Source of the DNA: Chitinophagales bacterium
Lineage (GTDB): Bacteria > Bacteroidota > Bacteroidia > Chitinophagales > LD1
Direction of reading: 5' to 3'
DNA length: 64,000 nucleotides
Assembly: GCA_016786765.1 (NCBI GenBank)
Contig: JAEUUZ010000025.1
Coordinates: 89,218-153,217, forward strand
In this document: one piece after another, positions 16,910-26,515 of the stretch
Position numbering within the stretch: position 1 is the stretch's first letter
How the letters are laid out: each line of letters opens with the position of its first letter
Made by a program: the position numbers and the translations under genes
Notes under the pieces: model-generated
Told to the model about the DNA's origin: nothing
Database searches by the model: none
Seen by the model: the letters and a program-made list of their open reading frames with translations, nothing else

Positions 16910-18814
16910 TTATTTGTTGTCTTTCACCTCTTCGAACTCAACATCAGAAACGGGTTCTTCTGTTGTAGCATTTGCTTGTGGCTCTCCTCCTCCTGCGTTA
17001 CCCGCTTGTTGCGATGCATTGTAGATATCTTGAGAAGCGGCATTCCAAACTGTGTTCAGTTCTTCTAGCGCTTTTTCAATTCTTGTCAAATCTTCAGAGC
17101 TTCTTGCGTCTTGCAATTCTTTCAACGCTTTTTCGATTGGCTCTTTTTTATCGGCAGGAATTTTATCGCCAAACTCTTTCAATTGCTTTTCGGTTTGGAA
17201 CGCTAAGTTATCGGCCGTGTTCAATTTTTCTGCTCTTTCGCGAAGGGCTTTATCGGCATCTTCGTTCGCTTTAGCTTCTGCTTTCATTTTTTCGATTTCT
17301 TCTTTGCTTAAGCCTGAAGAAGCCTCGATTCGAATGTTTTGCTCTTTGCCGGTGCCTTTATCTTTAGCCGTTACATGGATGATACCGTTAGAGTCGATGT
17401 CGAAAATAACCTCGATTTGCGGAACACCACGTTGTGCAGGTGGAATATCATTCAAGTGGAATCGGCCGATAGTTTTATTGTCTTTTGCCATAGCACGCTC
17501 GCCTTGCAACACGTGGATTTCAACCGATGGTTGATTATCTTGTGCTGTAGTAAATACTTGCGATTTTTTGGTTGGGATAGTGCTGTTTGATTCAATCAAT
17601 TTCGTCATTACACCGCCCATAGTTTCGATACCTAAAGAAAGTGGAGTAACGTCAACTAGAACGATATCGTCTTTCACATCACCGCTCAAAATTCCGCCTT
17701 GGATAGCAGCACCTACGGCCACTACTTCATCCGGATTAACGCCTTTGTTCGGTTTGCGGTTGAAGAATTTCTCCACAGCCTCTTGAATTTTAGGGATACG
17801 TGTAGAACCTCCTACCAAAATTACATCATCGATTTGGCTGATGTTGTAACCAGCATCTTTCAATGCTTGCTCACATGGTTTCAGCGTTCTTTCTACTAAA
17901 TCGTTCGTTAACTGATCGAATTTCGCACGCGATAATTTTTTCACTAAGTGTTTAGGCACTCCGTCAACAGCCGTTACATAAGGCAAGTTGATTTCTGTTT
18001 CTTGAGAAGACGATAACTCGATTTTCGCTTTTTCCGCAGCTTCTTTCAAACGTTGAAGGGCCATTGGATCTTTACGCAAATCTACACGCTCTTCAGCCAA
18101 GAATTCATTAGCTAGCCATTGAATGATTTCGTGGTCGAAGTCATCACCACCTAAGTGTGTGTCACCGTTTGTCGATTTCACTTCGAATACACCATCTCCC
18201 ATTTCTAGGATAGAGATATCGAATGTTCCACCACCTAAGTCGTATACCGCTACTTTCAAGTCTTTACCTTGTTTGTCCAAACCGTAAGCCAAAGCTGCTG
18301 CTGTAGGCTCGTTCAAGATTCTTCTAACTGTCAAACCTGCAATTTCGCCTGCTTCTTTAGTGGCCTGACGTTGTGCATCGTTGAAATATGCCGGAACAGT
18401 GATAACTGCTTCGGTAATGGTTTGTCCCAAATAATCTTCAGCCGTTTTTTTCATTTTCTGCAACACCATAGCCGAAAGCTCTTGCGCAGAGTACATACGT
18501 CCGTCAATATCTACACGAACGGTGTCGTTATCGCCTTTTGCCACTTTATATGGAACACGGGTCATTTCTTTTGTTGCCTCAGAAAACTTGATACCCATGA
18601 ATCGTTTAATGGATTGAATGGTTTTGGTTGGGTTGGTAATAGCCTGACGTTTTGCAGGGTCGCCCACTTTACGCTCTCCATTGGTTAAGAAACCGATAAT
18701 GGATGGGGTGGTTCTTCTGCCTTCATCGTTGGCGATCACAATCGGGTCATTTCCCTCCATCACAGAAACGCACGAGTTGGTTGTTCCCAAGTCTATACCT
18801 ATTATTTTTGCCAT
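16910..18814 (-). CDS. dnaK: Molecular chaperone DnaK (Hsp70)
   Basis: 634 residues, standard for Dna[22 protein letters not shown] begins the ATPase domain; [15 protein letters not shown] and [18 protein letters not shown] are the Hsp70 phosphate and adenosine signatures; the substrate-binding domain starts near [16 protein letters not shown] and the acidic tail ends [12 protein letters not shown], close to the classical EEVKD end. It acts in cytoplasmic protein folding with DnaJ and GrpE, which are not adjacent here. It is monocistronic by its terminator and has a candidate heat-shock element upstream. Confidence 0.98.
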   Translation of the reverse strand: MAKIIGIDLGTTNSCVSVMEGNDPIVIANDEGRRTTPSIIGFLTNGERKVGDPAKRQAITNPTKTIQSIKRFMGIKFSEATKEMTRVPYKVAKGDNDTVRVDIDGRMYSAQELSAMVLQKMKKTAEDYLGQTITEAVITVPAYFNDAQRQATKEAGEIAGLTVRRILNEPTAAALAYGLDKQGKDLKVAVYDLGGGTFDISILEMGDGVFEVKSTNGDTHLGGDDFDHEIIQWLANEFLAEERVDLRKDPMALQRLKEAAEKAKIELSSSQETEINLPYVTAVDGVPKHLVKKLSRAKFDQLTNDLVERTLKPCEQALKDAGYNISQIDDVILVGGSTRIPKIQEAVEKFFNRKPNKGVNPDEVVAVGAAIQGGILSGDVKDDIVLVDVTPLSLGIETMGGVMTKLIESNSTIPTKKSQVFTTAQDNQPSVEIHVLQGERAMAKDNKTIGRFHLNDIPPAQRGVPQIEVIFDIDSNGIIHVTAKDKGTGKEQNIRIEASSGLSKEEIEKMKAEAKANEDADKALRERAEKLNTADNLAFQTEKQLKEFGDKIPADKKEPIEKALKELQDARSSEDLTRIEKALEELNTVWNAASQDIYNASQQAGNAGGGEPQANATTEEPVSDVEFEEVKDNK

Positions 18815-18878
18815 GTTGCTTTATTTTGTTTTGAAATACATAATCAATGAATGTGCCACCGCAAGATTTGAGGTATTA

Positions 18879-18918
18879 TTGTCAAAAAAAAGTCAGTTTG
18901 TCATTTAAATATTGTCAG
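18879..18918 (-). promoter_or_regulatory. Candidate stress-regulatory repeats upstream of dnaK
   Basis: Read toward dnaK, this 40-bp stretch holds several TGAC(A) words: CTGACAA (18918-18912), TGACAAACTGAC (18903-18892) and TTGACAA-like TGACAA (18884-18879), the last two spaced by a T-run. The repeated pentamer 65-105 bp upstream of dnaK suggests a regulator site. The identity of any regulator is not known from the sequence. Confidence 0.4.
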
Positions 18919-18956
18919 CCTTGCAAAAAAGGCAAGAAAATTGGCGGGCTTTGACT

Positions 18957-18984
18957 TGGTTTTTGATTAATTCCCCTACATTTA
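18957..18984 (+). promoter_or_regulatory. panB: Candidate promoter for panB
   Basis: TTGG at 18957, a 17-bp gap and TACATTTA at 18977-18984, close to the Bacteroidota TTTG / TAnnTTTG form, ending 34 bp before the panB GTG. Confidence 0.35.
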
Positions 18985-19018
18985 CAAACTTTAGATTGCT
19001 CATAAAAACACCAAAAAC

Positions 19019-19834
19019 GTGTCGACACACAAAGAAATTAAGCGTATTACTACCCAAACCCTACAAGATTTTAAAGAAAATGGAGAGAAGATATCGATGC
19101 TCACAGCATACGACTTTTCTATGGCCGGTATAGTAGATAGAGCCGGAATCGATGTGATTTTAGTTGGTGACTCGGCTTCGAATGTGATGGCCGGACATGA
19201 AACTACGTTGCCGATTACCTTAAATGAGATGATTTATCATGCTTCTGCAGTGGTAAGAGCGGTGAGTCGTGCTTTGGTGGTGGTGGATTTACCATTCGGA
19301 ACCTATCAGGGCAACTCCCGTTTGGCTTTGGAGTCGGCTATACGAATAATGAAAGAATCAGGTGCCCATGCCGTGAAAATGGAAGGCGGGGGTGAAATCC
19401 GTGAATCGATAGAACGGATTTTAACAGCCGGTATTCCCGTGATGGGTCATTTGGGGTTAACACCACAGTCTATATATAAATTCGGAACGTATACTGTTCG
19501 AGCGAAAGAAGAGTTGGAAGCGCAAAAACTATTGGAAGATGCGATGCTTTTGGAGAAAATCGGTTGTTTTTCGTTTGTTGTAGAGAAAATTCCGGCTCAG
19601 TTGGCAGAGAAAGTAGCAAAAAGTGTACATATTCCTGTTATTGGTATTGGAGCCGGTCCGGGAGTAGATGGGCAAGTACTTGTATTGCATGATATGTTAG
19701 GTATTAATAAAGAGTTCCGTCCTCGCTTCGTGAGACGTTATCTAGAGATGGCTGATTTGATGGATGGTGCCGTAAAGCAATACATAACTGACGTAAAATC
19801 AATGAGTTTTCCAAGCAATAAGGAGATGTATTAA
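19019..19834 (+). CDS. panB: 3-methyl-2-oxobutanoate hydroxymethyltransferase PanB
   Basis: 271 residues from GTG 19019. [33 protein letters not shown] is the PanB N-terminal motif with the metal-binding aspartate, followed by GHLGLTPQS and [22 protein letters not shown], typical of the (beta/alpha)8 enzyme. It transfers a hydroxymethyl group from methylene-tetrahydrofolate to ketoisovalerate, giving ketopantoate for pantothenate and CoA synthesis. Other pan genes are not next to it. It is divergent from dnaK. Confidence 0.97.
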   Translation: MSTHKEIKRITTQTLQDFKENGEKISMLTAYDFSMAGIVDRAGIDVILVGDSASNVMAGHETTLPITLNEMIYHASAVVRAVSRALVVVDLPFGTYQGNSRLALESAIRIMKESGAHAVKMEGGGEIRESIERILTAGIPVMGHLGLTPQSIYKFGTYTVRAKEELEAQKLLEDAMLLEKIGCFSFVVEKIPAQLAEKVAKSVHIPVIGIGAGPGVDGQVLVLHDMLGINKEFRPRFVRRYLEMADLMDGAVKQYITDVKSMSFPSNKEMY

Positions 19835-19840
19835 CGAAAT

Positions 19841-19870
19841 TTTGTTTTATGGATTAGAACTGTAAATTTG
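19841..19870 (+). promoter_or_regulatory. Bacteroidota-type promoter of the surface-protein operon
   Basis: TTTG at 19841-19844, an 18-bp spacer and an exact TAAATTTG (TAnnTTTG consensus) at 19863-19870. It lies 41 bp before the ATG at 19912, giving a short leader. This is the best promoter match I found in the window. Confidence 0.75.
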
Positions 19871-19911
19871 CACCCGAGCATTAAAGTGCTCATCGATATA
19901 AATTAATCTAC

Positions 19912-22590
19912 ATGAAGAATATTCTATTTGCCCTGTCTTTATTAATGGTGTCTTTTTCTGGTTTTGCTCAGCCTTGCGCTGATCTCCAGTGTAAGTCTTT
20001 TGTTGGCACCGTTAATGTTAACAGCTCTATAACTATGTGTTTTTCGCCAGGTATTGGCGTTAATGATTTGAGTGGCGGAACTTACGCTATTCCTAATATT
20101 GACACTGCATATGTGAAGACACAAGACTTTAGAGGTAATGCATATTTTGTTAACGACAGTTGTTTGCGTTTCGATTCGGATACAATATTAGGTACAGCTA
20201 AAATCGTTTATGTTGTTGTTGCTAATGACTCTTGCCATACAACTGTAGAGTGCAATGCTTACATATCTATTGTTTGTCCAAAACCAACGGCTAATGATGA
20301 TAATTTGTTAGCATATACTAATGTGTCTAATTTTCCATTAGGCGTTACCGCAAACGATATTTTGCTCCCTTCTTCATTTTCGTCAATAGCAGTTATTCAA
20401 AATCCGGCTCATGGAACGGCTGTGGTTTCCGGAGCATCGGTCAATTTCAGTGGAAATAACGCTTACACAGGTCCGGATACACTTATTTATACAGTAACGA
20501 ATGCATGTGGATTGAAAGATACCGCTGCCGTTTTTATAAATATTATTGAATGTTTAAGTGTTGGAGCCGTGAATGATATAGTAGGCTTAGTTCAAGGTAC
20601 TTCTGCTACCGCAAATGTGTTAGCGAATGATACTAATACCGCTTTCGGAACACCTAAAGTGACCATTGCTAAAGCACCAAATCACGGAACTGCCGTTGTT
20701 ACTGGAAATCAAATCGACTTCACCGGTGCGAATAATTATTTTGGATTAGACTCATTATTATATTCAGTTTGTACTGATTGCGGTTGTGATACTGCGAAAC
20801 TATATTTGAATATCAGCCAAGCACCTTGTACTGCTCCTAATGCAATCGTAGATCAATATTATGCCGGCTATTCTGCTTCTTGCGCTTCAACATTTAATGT
20901 TCTTGTAAATGATGTCAACCCAGTGGGTGGTGGAAACGCTGTAGTGACTATTGCTACACCTCCAACCTTTGGAACGGCTACTGTAGTAAATAATCAAATT
21001 GTATACTCTGTTACCGACACAACACAAATCGGTTCTACCGATAATATATTCTATTCATTATGTAATGATTGTTTTTGCGATACAGCTCGTTTGAGTATCG
21101 TAATTACAAATTACCCTTGCAATGGAGTTAAGCCTACTATTTTGCCTGATTACGCTTCTGTTTGTAGAAACGATTCAGTTTGGATTAAAGTTACGGCTAA
21201 CGATTATGATTTAGAAGGAAGCTATGTTACATTGACCGATACAAACGGAAATAGCGTTGTTGGTCAGCCTAAATTTGGTACTGTTGTTAAAGCCGATTCG
21301 GTTACATTATTATATATTCCTAATGTAAACTTCTACGGAGTAGATACATTTGTTTACCAAGGTGGCGATAATGGCAAACCTCGCTTATATGATCAAGCGC
21401 AAGTTTTTGTTACTGTGAACCACTGTAACAATCCGCCTGTTGTGTTGAATGGTTTGGGAAATCCTACTAATATCTTGTATATAACTATACCTGAAGATTC
21501 AAATGGGACGTTGTGTTTGAACTACTTAGATGCAGATGGAGATTGGGTAACTACTTCAGCCGAACCATCTGTAGATACTATTGTTTCTATTCCAACCGGA
21601 TTGAGTCCGACACCTTGTTTAGGTATAACACCACCACATGATTATGTAGGTATAGATACTGTTCAAGTTATCGTTTGCGATGAATATCCTCTATGTGATA
21701 CCGTTCTTGTAGTGATTAATGTTACTCCACGCGAAGATGCACCGGTAGCTTTACCAAACGTAATTAATTATGATTGGTCTATTCCTTGCAACGGATTAAA
21801 TGTATTAACCAATGACTATGATGTTGACTTGTTGGATTCATTTACCATCACAACATTCTCAGCAACTACCGGAAAAGGTGGAACTGTAACGCAAACTTCG
21901 GATAGCGTTTTGTGCTACACCGCTAATCCTTCCTTTACAGGAATAGATACTCTATTCTACACTATTTGTGATACTACACCACTTTGCGCTACTACATTTG
22001 TGGTTGTTAATGTTCCTTTAACTGCAAGAGACGACAACTATACCATTAATCAAGAGCAAGAAACTACTTTTGATGTGAAAGGAAACGATACCCGGTTTGA
22101 TGGGGAGCAACTTACTTTATGCAGTCAGCCTCAACATGGAACAGCAACTGTTGAAAACGGACAAATCAAATACACGCCAAGCGATGACTATCCTTACGAT
22201 CCTATTCAGGATAACACCATTGGAAACGGTTTAGATTCTTTCTGCTACACACTATGTAATGGTGGAGGTACCTGCGATGTAGCATGGGTGTATGTAACTA
22301 TTATTCCTAAACCTAAGTTCTTTATTCCGGAAGGATTTTCACCAAGTGGTGATGGAACAAACGATAAGTTTGTAATTGTTTCTGCCGAAGAGTATCCTCA
22401 ATCACAATTGTTGGTTTACAATCGTTGGGGAGATGAAGTGTGGAGAAACGACTCAGGTTATCAGAATGATTTTGACGGTAACTACAAGAAAAATGGTGCC
22501 GCTTTACCAGATGGAACCTATTACTACATCTTTAAATTCAACAAAGATGGAGTGAAAGATAGAGTAGGATATATCGTAATCAATCGTTAA
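19912..22590 (+). CDS. Large secreted repeat protein with T9SS type B (CHU_C / gliding motility-associated) sorting domain
   Basis: 892 residues. A signal peptide (about residues 1-20, ending GFAQ) is followed by six or so repeats of ~90-100 residues in the tandem-95 / cadherin-like Ig style: each has VLANDT/VTANDI, a GTAVV...F or GTATV segment, and GLDSLLYSVC or GIDTLFYTIC with paired cysteines. The last ~90 residues, from FFIPEGFSPSGDGTNDKF to RVGYIVINR, are the CHU_C domain used as a type B signal for T9SS. It is probably a surface adhesin or filament component. It leads a three-gene unit with a PorP/SprF-like protein and an OmpA-type protein, the usual partners for CHU_C proteins. Confidence 0.9.
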   Translation: MKNILFALSLLMVSFSGFAQPCADLQCKSFVGTVNVNSSITMCFSPGIGVNDLSGGTYAIPNIDTAYVKTQDFRGNAYFVNDSCLRFDSDTILGTAKIVYVVVANDSCHTTVECNAYISIVCPKPTANDDNLLAYTNVSNFPLGVTANDILLPSSFSSIAVIQNPAHGTAVVSGASVNFSGNNAYTGPDTLIYTVTNACGLKDTAAVFINIIECLSVGAVNDIVGLVQGTSATANVLANDTNTAFGTPKVTIAKAPNHGTAVVTGNQIDFTGANNYFGLDSLLYSVCTDCGCDTAKLYLNISQAPCTAPNAIVDQYYAGYSASCASTFNVLVNDVNPVGGGNAVVTIATPPTFGTATVVNNQIVYSVTDTTQIGSTDNIFYSLCNDCFCDTARLSIVITNYPCNGVKPTILPDYASVCRNDSVWIKVTANDYDLEGSYVTLTDTNGNSVVGQPKFGTVVKADSVTLLYIPNVNFYGVDTFVYQGGDNGKPRLYDQAQVFVTVNHCNNPPVVLNGLGNPTNILYITIPEDSNGTLCLNYLDADGDWVTTSAEPSVDTIVSIPTGLSPTPCLGITPPHDYVGIDTVQVIVCDEYPLCDTVLVVINVTPREDAPVALPNVINYDWSIPCNGLNVLTNDYDVDLLDSFTITTFSATTGKGGTVTQTSDSVLCYTANPSFTGIDTLFYTICDTTPLCATTFVVVNVPLTARDDNYTINQEQETTFDVKGNDTRFDGEQLTLCSQPQHGTATVENGQIKYTPSDDYPYDPIQDNTIGNGLDSFCYTLCNGGGTCDVAWVYVTIIPKPKFFIPEGFSPSGDGTNDKFVIVSAEEYPQSQLLVYNRWGDEVWRNDSGYQNDFDGNYKKNGAALPDGTYYYIFKFNKDGVKDRVGYIVINR

Positions 22591-22612
22591 TTCAAAACAA
22601 CAAAGCTATATA

Positions 22613-23554
22613 ATGATAAAGAAATATCTATTTGCGATTAGTTTGTTTGTGTCTGGAATGGTGTCTGCTCAGCAAGACATCGGGTACACAATGTACAGAT
22701 TCAACAACACCATTTTTAATCCTGCGTGTGCAGGAAGTAGAGATGCGCTTTCTGCAGTTGCCATTTACCGTTGGCAATGGATTAACATCCCCGGTGCACC
22801 ACGTACAGGGTCGTTTTCCATTCATTCTCCGTTGAAAAATGATCATATCGGTTTAGGATTAACATTCACGAATGATCGTTTAGGTGTTACACATACCAAT
22901 AAGATTGAAGGGAATTTCGCCTATAGAATTCCACTTGGAAAAAAGAAAAATGTGAAGCTTTGCTTTGGGATTAACGTAGGTGCTACGAACTATCGTTCTA
23001 CATTGAGTGGGGTTCAAACCGGAAATCCTGATCCAAATTTCAGCCAAAACGTTTCACTTTGGATTCCTAACATCGGAGCAGGTGTATATGCATATAGCGA
23101 TAAGTTCTTTGTAGGAGTTTCTGTTCCTCATATTTTGTCGAATTCATTATCTACTAAAAATAAGGTTTGGGAAACAGGTGTAGCTGATGCACACCAATAC
23201 CTACAACTTTATGCTACTGCAGGTTATGTATTCAGCTTGGGTAAAAAAGTGAAATTTGCTCCATCTATCTTGATGAAGTATGCGCCTAAACACGCTCCAA
23301 TTGATTTCGATTTCAATGCTAACTTCATTTTTATCGACAGAATTTGGTTAGGTGCAAGTTATCGTTTGTCTGATTCTTACGGATTTATGGCTGCTTTCAA
23401 TGTATTGCCTCAACTTCGTGTAGGTTATGCGTATGATTTAACGGTTAGTCCGCTTTCTAAATTTACTACCGGTTCACATGAAATAATGTTAGGGTACGAT
23501 TTTGAGTTCAAAAATAAGAGCATTGTTAACCCACGTTACGTAAGATATTTCTAA
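22613..23554 (+). CDS. PorP/SprF family outer-membrane protein of type IX secretion
   Basis: 313 residues with a signal peptide (ends VSAQ). QQDIGYTMYRFNNTIFNPACAGSRDALSAVAIYRWQW and HSPLKNDHIGLGLTFTNDRLG are the hallmark start of PorP/SprF proteins, which form outer-membrane beta-barrels needed for attaching or exporting partner CHU_C proteins. It is 22 bp after the large surface-protein gene, so its partner is very likely that protein. It is unlikely to be the core PorP because core T9SS genes (porKLMN) are absent here. Confidence 0.9.
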   Translation: MIKKYLFAISLFVSGMVSAQQDIGYTMYRFNNTIFNPACAGSRDALSAVAIYRWQWINIPGAPRTGSFSIHSPLKNDHIGLGLTFTNDRLGVTHTNKIEGNFAYRIPLGKKKNVKLCFGINVGATNYRSTLSGVQTGNPDPNFSQNVSLWIPNIGAGVYAYSDKFFVGVSVPHILSNSLSTKNKVWETGVADAHQYLQLYATAGYVFSLGKKVKFAPSILMKYAPKHAPIDFDFNANFIFIDRIWLGASYRLSDSYGFMAAFNVLPQLRVGYAYDLTVSPLSKFTTGSHEIMLGYDFEFKNKSIVNPRYVRYF

Positions 23555-23576
23555 TAAAAAATCCTTAATCCTTGTG

Positions 23577-25760
23577 ATGATGAAGAAAAGTATATTAACC
23601 ACTTTAGTAAGTCTTTTAATCCTTTCAGTTGTAGCACAAACCAACGTGAAAAGAGGCGATAGATTATTAAAATCGTTCCGATTCAAAGATGCGACTGAAG
23701 CTTACAAAGCTGTTGTTAAAAAAGCACCTAATGATGTAGATGCTCGTCAGCGTTTAGCTAGAGCCTATGTGTTAGCAGAAGATCACGTAAATGCTGAAGC
23801 TACTTATGCCGACTTATTAAAGCTACCTAACGTCCCAGCAGTGAATCATTTATACTACGGACAAGAATTACGTGCCAACGGAAAATATAAAGAGGCTGAT
23901 GATCAGTTCAATTTGTATGCTGCAGGGGCACCTTCAGATGTTCGTGGAAAGGAGTTGAGCAATGGTTTGAATAAAGTGTTGGATTTAGCACAAGACAAAA
24001 AGGTTTATGCAATCACTAACCTTCCTATTAACTCTTCTGCATCTGATATGGGACCGGCTTTCTATAAAGAAGGTATCACATACAGCGCAAACAAAGGCCT
24101 TGATGCTTCTGTAGTACGTTTCGATAATTGGACTGGTCGTAAATTCTACGATATATACGTTGTAAATGGAGATCAAAACGGTAACCTATACGATGCTAAG
24201 TTATTGAAAGGTAAACAACCGAATAGACGATTTCATGAAGGTCCGGTAACTTTTGCTAATGGTGGAAAAGAAATGTATTTCACAAGAAGTAATTATGTGA
24301 AATGTAAAGTAGGAAAGAGCAAAGATAAGATTGTAAAGTTGAAAATATTTTACGCCAGTTTCGATTCTACAAAAAACAAATGGAGCAATATTACTCCACT
24401 TCCATTTAACAGTAATGAATATTCAGTAGGACATCCATCTTTGTCTAAAGATGGAAAACGTTTGTACTTTATCTCTGACATGCCTGGAGGATATGGAGAA
24501 ACAGATGTTTATGTGTCTTACAAAGATGGCTCAACTTGGGGGCCGCCAATCAACTTAGGTAAAAACGTAAATACTCCTGGTCGCGAAATGTTTCCTTTTA
24601 TTGCTGAAGATGGTACGTTGTACTATTCTTCTGATACAAAAACAGGACTTGGAGGTTTGGATGTTTACTCAGCAAACTATGCTAATGCAGAATGGTCTAA
24701 CGTTCAGAACTTAGGTGCTCCAATTAATACTAATGCTGATGATTTTGGTTATATTATAGATAGCAAAAACGAAAACGGATATTTTGCATCTAACCGAACC
24801 GGAGGTCAGGGGGATGATGATATTTATAAATTCAAGAAAACAGGTATCACGCTTTGCGGAACTGTTGTTGATGCAAGAACTAAAGATGTACTTCCGGGTT
24901 CTGAAGTTAAGTTGTATGAAGGCGATAAAGTTATCGGCACCAAAAATGCAGGAGCGAAAGGTGAGTTCTGCTTTAACGTATTACCGGGCAAATCATACAA
25001 AGTAAATGCAACTAAAGCTGAGTATGAGCCAAATGGTGTAAGCTTAACTACTCGAAAAGAAAATACAATCGTACAAATTCCTTTATCTAAAACCGGTGGT
25101 ATTGATTTAGCGGTTTGTGTTACAGAGAAAGGAAAAGGGACAGCAGAAGGGGCAATTGTTATCTTAACAAACAAAGCTACAGGTGAGAAAAAATCATGTG
25201 TTGTAACTGCTGATTGCAAATGTACATTTGATTTACAACCGGAGTCTGATTATGAAGTTTGCGCTTCTAAGGAATCGGCAAATGCAAATGGCGACTACGA
25301 TAAGCCATGCAAGCAAATTACAACAAAAGGAAAAGTTGCTCCTGCAAGTTTGCAAGAGAACTTGGAATTGACGTATTTGGAAGAAGGAATGGTGATTAAG
25401 TTAGAGAACATCTATTACGACTTAGACAAAGCAAATATTCGTCCGGATGCTGAAGTTGAGTTAGGCAAATTATTGAGCTTGATGAATAAATTCCCTGTAA
25501 TGGAAATTGAATTAAGTTCACATACCGACTGTCGTGCTACAGTTAAATACAACGATCAACTTTCTGCACGTAGAGCTCAGGCTTGCGTTAATTGGTTGAT
25601 TAGCAAAGGCGTTAGCGGTTCAAGAATGATTGCTGCCGGATATGGTGAAAGAAAATTGACAAATGATTGTGCTTGTGAAGGTTCAGTAAAATCAAATTGT
25701 ACTGATGCACAGCACCAAGCCAACAGAAGAACAGAATTCAAAATTCTTAAATTGAAATAA
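23577..25760 (+). CDS. TPR / WD40-like / OmpA-family peptidoglycan-binding protein (PorE-like)
   Basis: About 727 residues; the start is taken as ATG 23577, with ATG 23580 equally possible and a GTG at 23574 less likely. Order: signal peptide, ~110 residues of TPR-like helices (RLARAYVLAEDHVNAEATYADLL), a PD40/WD40-like beta-propeller with YSVGHPSLSKDGKRLYFISDMPGG and PFIAEDGTLYYSSD, two carboxypeptidase-like Ig segments, and a C-terminal OmpA domain (YYDLDKANIRPDAEVELGKL, SHTDCRATVKYNDQLSARRAQA). This is the PorE-like architecture that links T9SS outer-membrane parts to peptidoglycan. The operon ends with a strong terminator 20 bp downstream. Confidence 0.88.
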   Translation: MMKKSILTTLVSLLILSVVAQTNVKRGDRLLKSFRFKDATEAYKAVVKKAPNDVDARQRLARAYVLAEDHVNAEATYADLLKLPNVPAVNHLYYGQELRANGKYKEADDQFNLYAAGAPSDVRGKELSNGLNKVLDLAQDKKVYAITNLPINSSASDMGPAFYKEGITYSANKGLDASVVRFDNWTGRKFYDIYVVNGDQNGNLYDAKLLKGKQPNRRFHEGPVTFANGGKEMYFTRSNYVKCKVGKSKDKIVKLKIFYASFDSTKNKWSNITPLPFNSNEYSVGHPSLSKDGKRLYFISDMPGGYGETDVYVSYKDGSTWGPPINLGKNVNTPGREMFPFIAEDGTLYYSSDTKTGLGGLDVYSANYANAEWSNVQNLGAPINTNADDFGYIIDSKNENGYFASNRTGGQGDDDIYKFKKTGITLCGTVVDARTKDVLPGSEVKLYEGDKVIGTKNAGAKGEFCFNVLPGKSYKVNATKAEYEPNGVSLTTRKENTIVQIPLSKTGGIDLAVCVTEKGKGTAEGAIVILTNKATGEKKSCVVTADCKCTFDLQPESDYEVCASKESANANGDYDKPCKQITTKGKVAPASLQENLELTYLEEGMVIKLENIYYDLDKANIRPDAEVELGKLLSLMNKFPVMEIELSSHTDCRATVKYNDQLSARRAQACVNWLISKGVSGSRMIAAGYGERKLTNDCACEGSVKSNCTDAQHQANRRTEFKILKLK

Positions 25761-25780
25761 TCAGTAACTCATTTTTATAA

Positions 25781-25810
25781 AGGGTTGATCGATTGGTCAA
25801 CCCTTTTTTT
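25781..25810 (+). terminator. Rho-independent terminator of the surface-protein operon
   Basis: AGGGTTGA, loop TCGATTGG, TCAACCCT, then a run of Ts to 25810 (25781-25788 pairs with 25797-25804). It ends at the base before the rsmE ATG. Confidence 0.92.
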
Positions 25811-26512
25811 ATGAATATGCAATTATATTATCATCCTGATTTATCGATAGATACCTTTGATTTAACTGAAGAAGAGTCGGTTCATCTCAAAGTTTTACGT
25901 CTGCAAATAGATGAGCAAATCAGTATTACTGATGGGAAAGGAACATTGGCTATAGTTGCCATTGAGCAGAATAAGCGAAAGCAATGGACTGTTCGCGTTT
26001 TAAAGCGAGAATATACAAATGCTCCGATGTATTCTATTGAACTTGCTATTTCGCCTCTAAAGAACAATGAGCGCATTGAATGGCTATTAGAGAAGGCCAC
26101 CGAAATGGGTATAACTGCATTCACCCTTTTGCCTTGTTCCCGATCAGAACGAAAAACGGTGAATGAAGAGCGCTTACGAAAAGTGATGATATCTGCTGCT
26201 AAGCAAAGTCAACATTTGCATTTTCCGGAATTACGAGTAGTGAAAACGTTTTCTGATTACATCACAGAAAAGACTGAAGCGGAAAAATGCATCGCCTTTT
26301 GTGGAGCAAATACTAAATCCATTCATGATTGTATCGCAGTTGGTAAGCCTTTACGTATTTTAATTGGACCGGAAGGCGATTTTACGGAAGAAGAGGTAGC
26401 GCTTGCTCTTCAGCACGGATACTTATCTGTTGGTTTAGGGGAAAGTCGTTTGCGTTCTGAAACAGCAGGGTTGTATGCCGTAGCCGCTTATAAGTTTTTA
26501 AATCGACTTTAG
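25811..26512 (+). CDS. rsmE: 16S rRNA (uracil-1498-N3)-methyltransferase RsmE
   Basis: 233 residues from ATG 25811 (ATG 25817 also possible, since homologues often begin MQLYYHP-like). An N-terminal PUA-like domain (HLKVLRLQIDEQISITDGKG) is followed by the SPOUT knot methyltransferase with KNNERIEWLLEKATEMGI, RSERK, LIGPEGDFTEEEV and LGESRLRSETA. It modifies U1498 of 16S rRNA using S-adenosylmethionine. The start codon directly follows the T-tract of the upstream terminator, so the leader and promoter would have to overlap that hairpin or the gene depends on read-through. Confidence 0.95.
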   Translation: MNMQLYYHPDLSIDTFDLTEEESVHLKVLRLQIDEQISITDGKGTLAIVAIEQNKRKQWTVRVLKREYTNAPMYSIELAISPLKNNERIEWLLEKATEMGITAFTLLPCSRSERKTVNEERLRKVMISAAKQSQHLHFPELRVVKTFSDYITEKTEAEKCIAFCGANTKSIHDCIAVGKPLRILIGPEGDFTEEEVALALQHGYLSVGLGESRLRSETAGLYAVAAYKFLNRL

Positions 26513-26515
26513 CGA

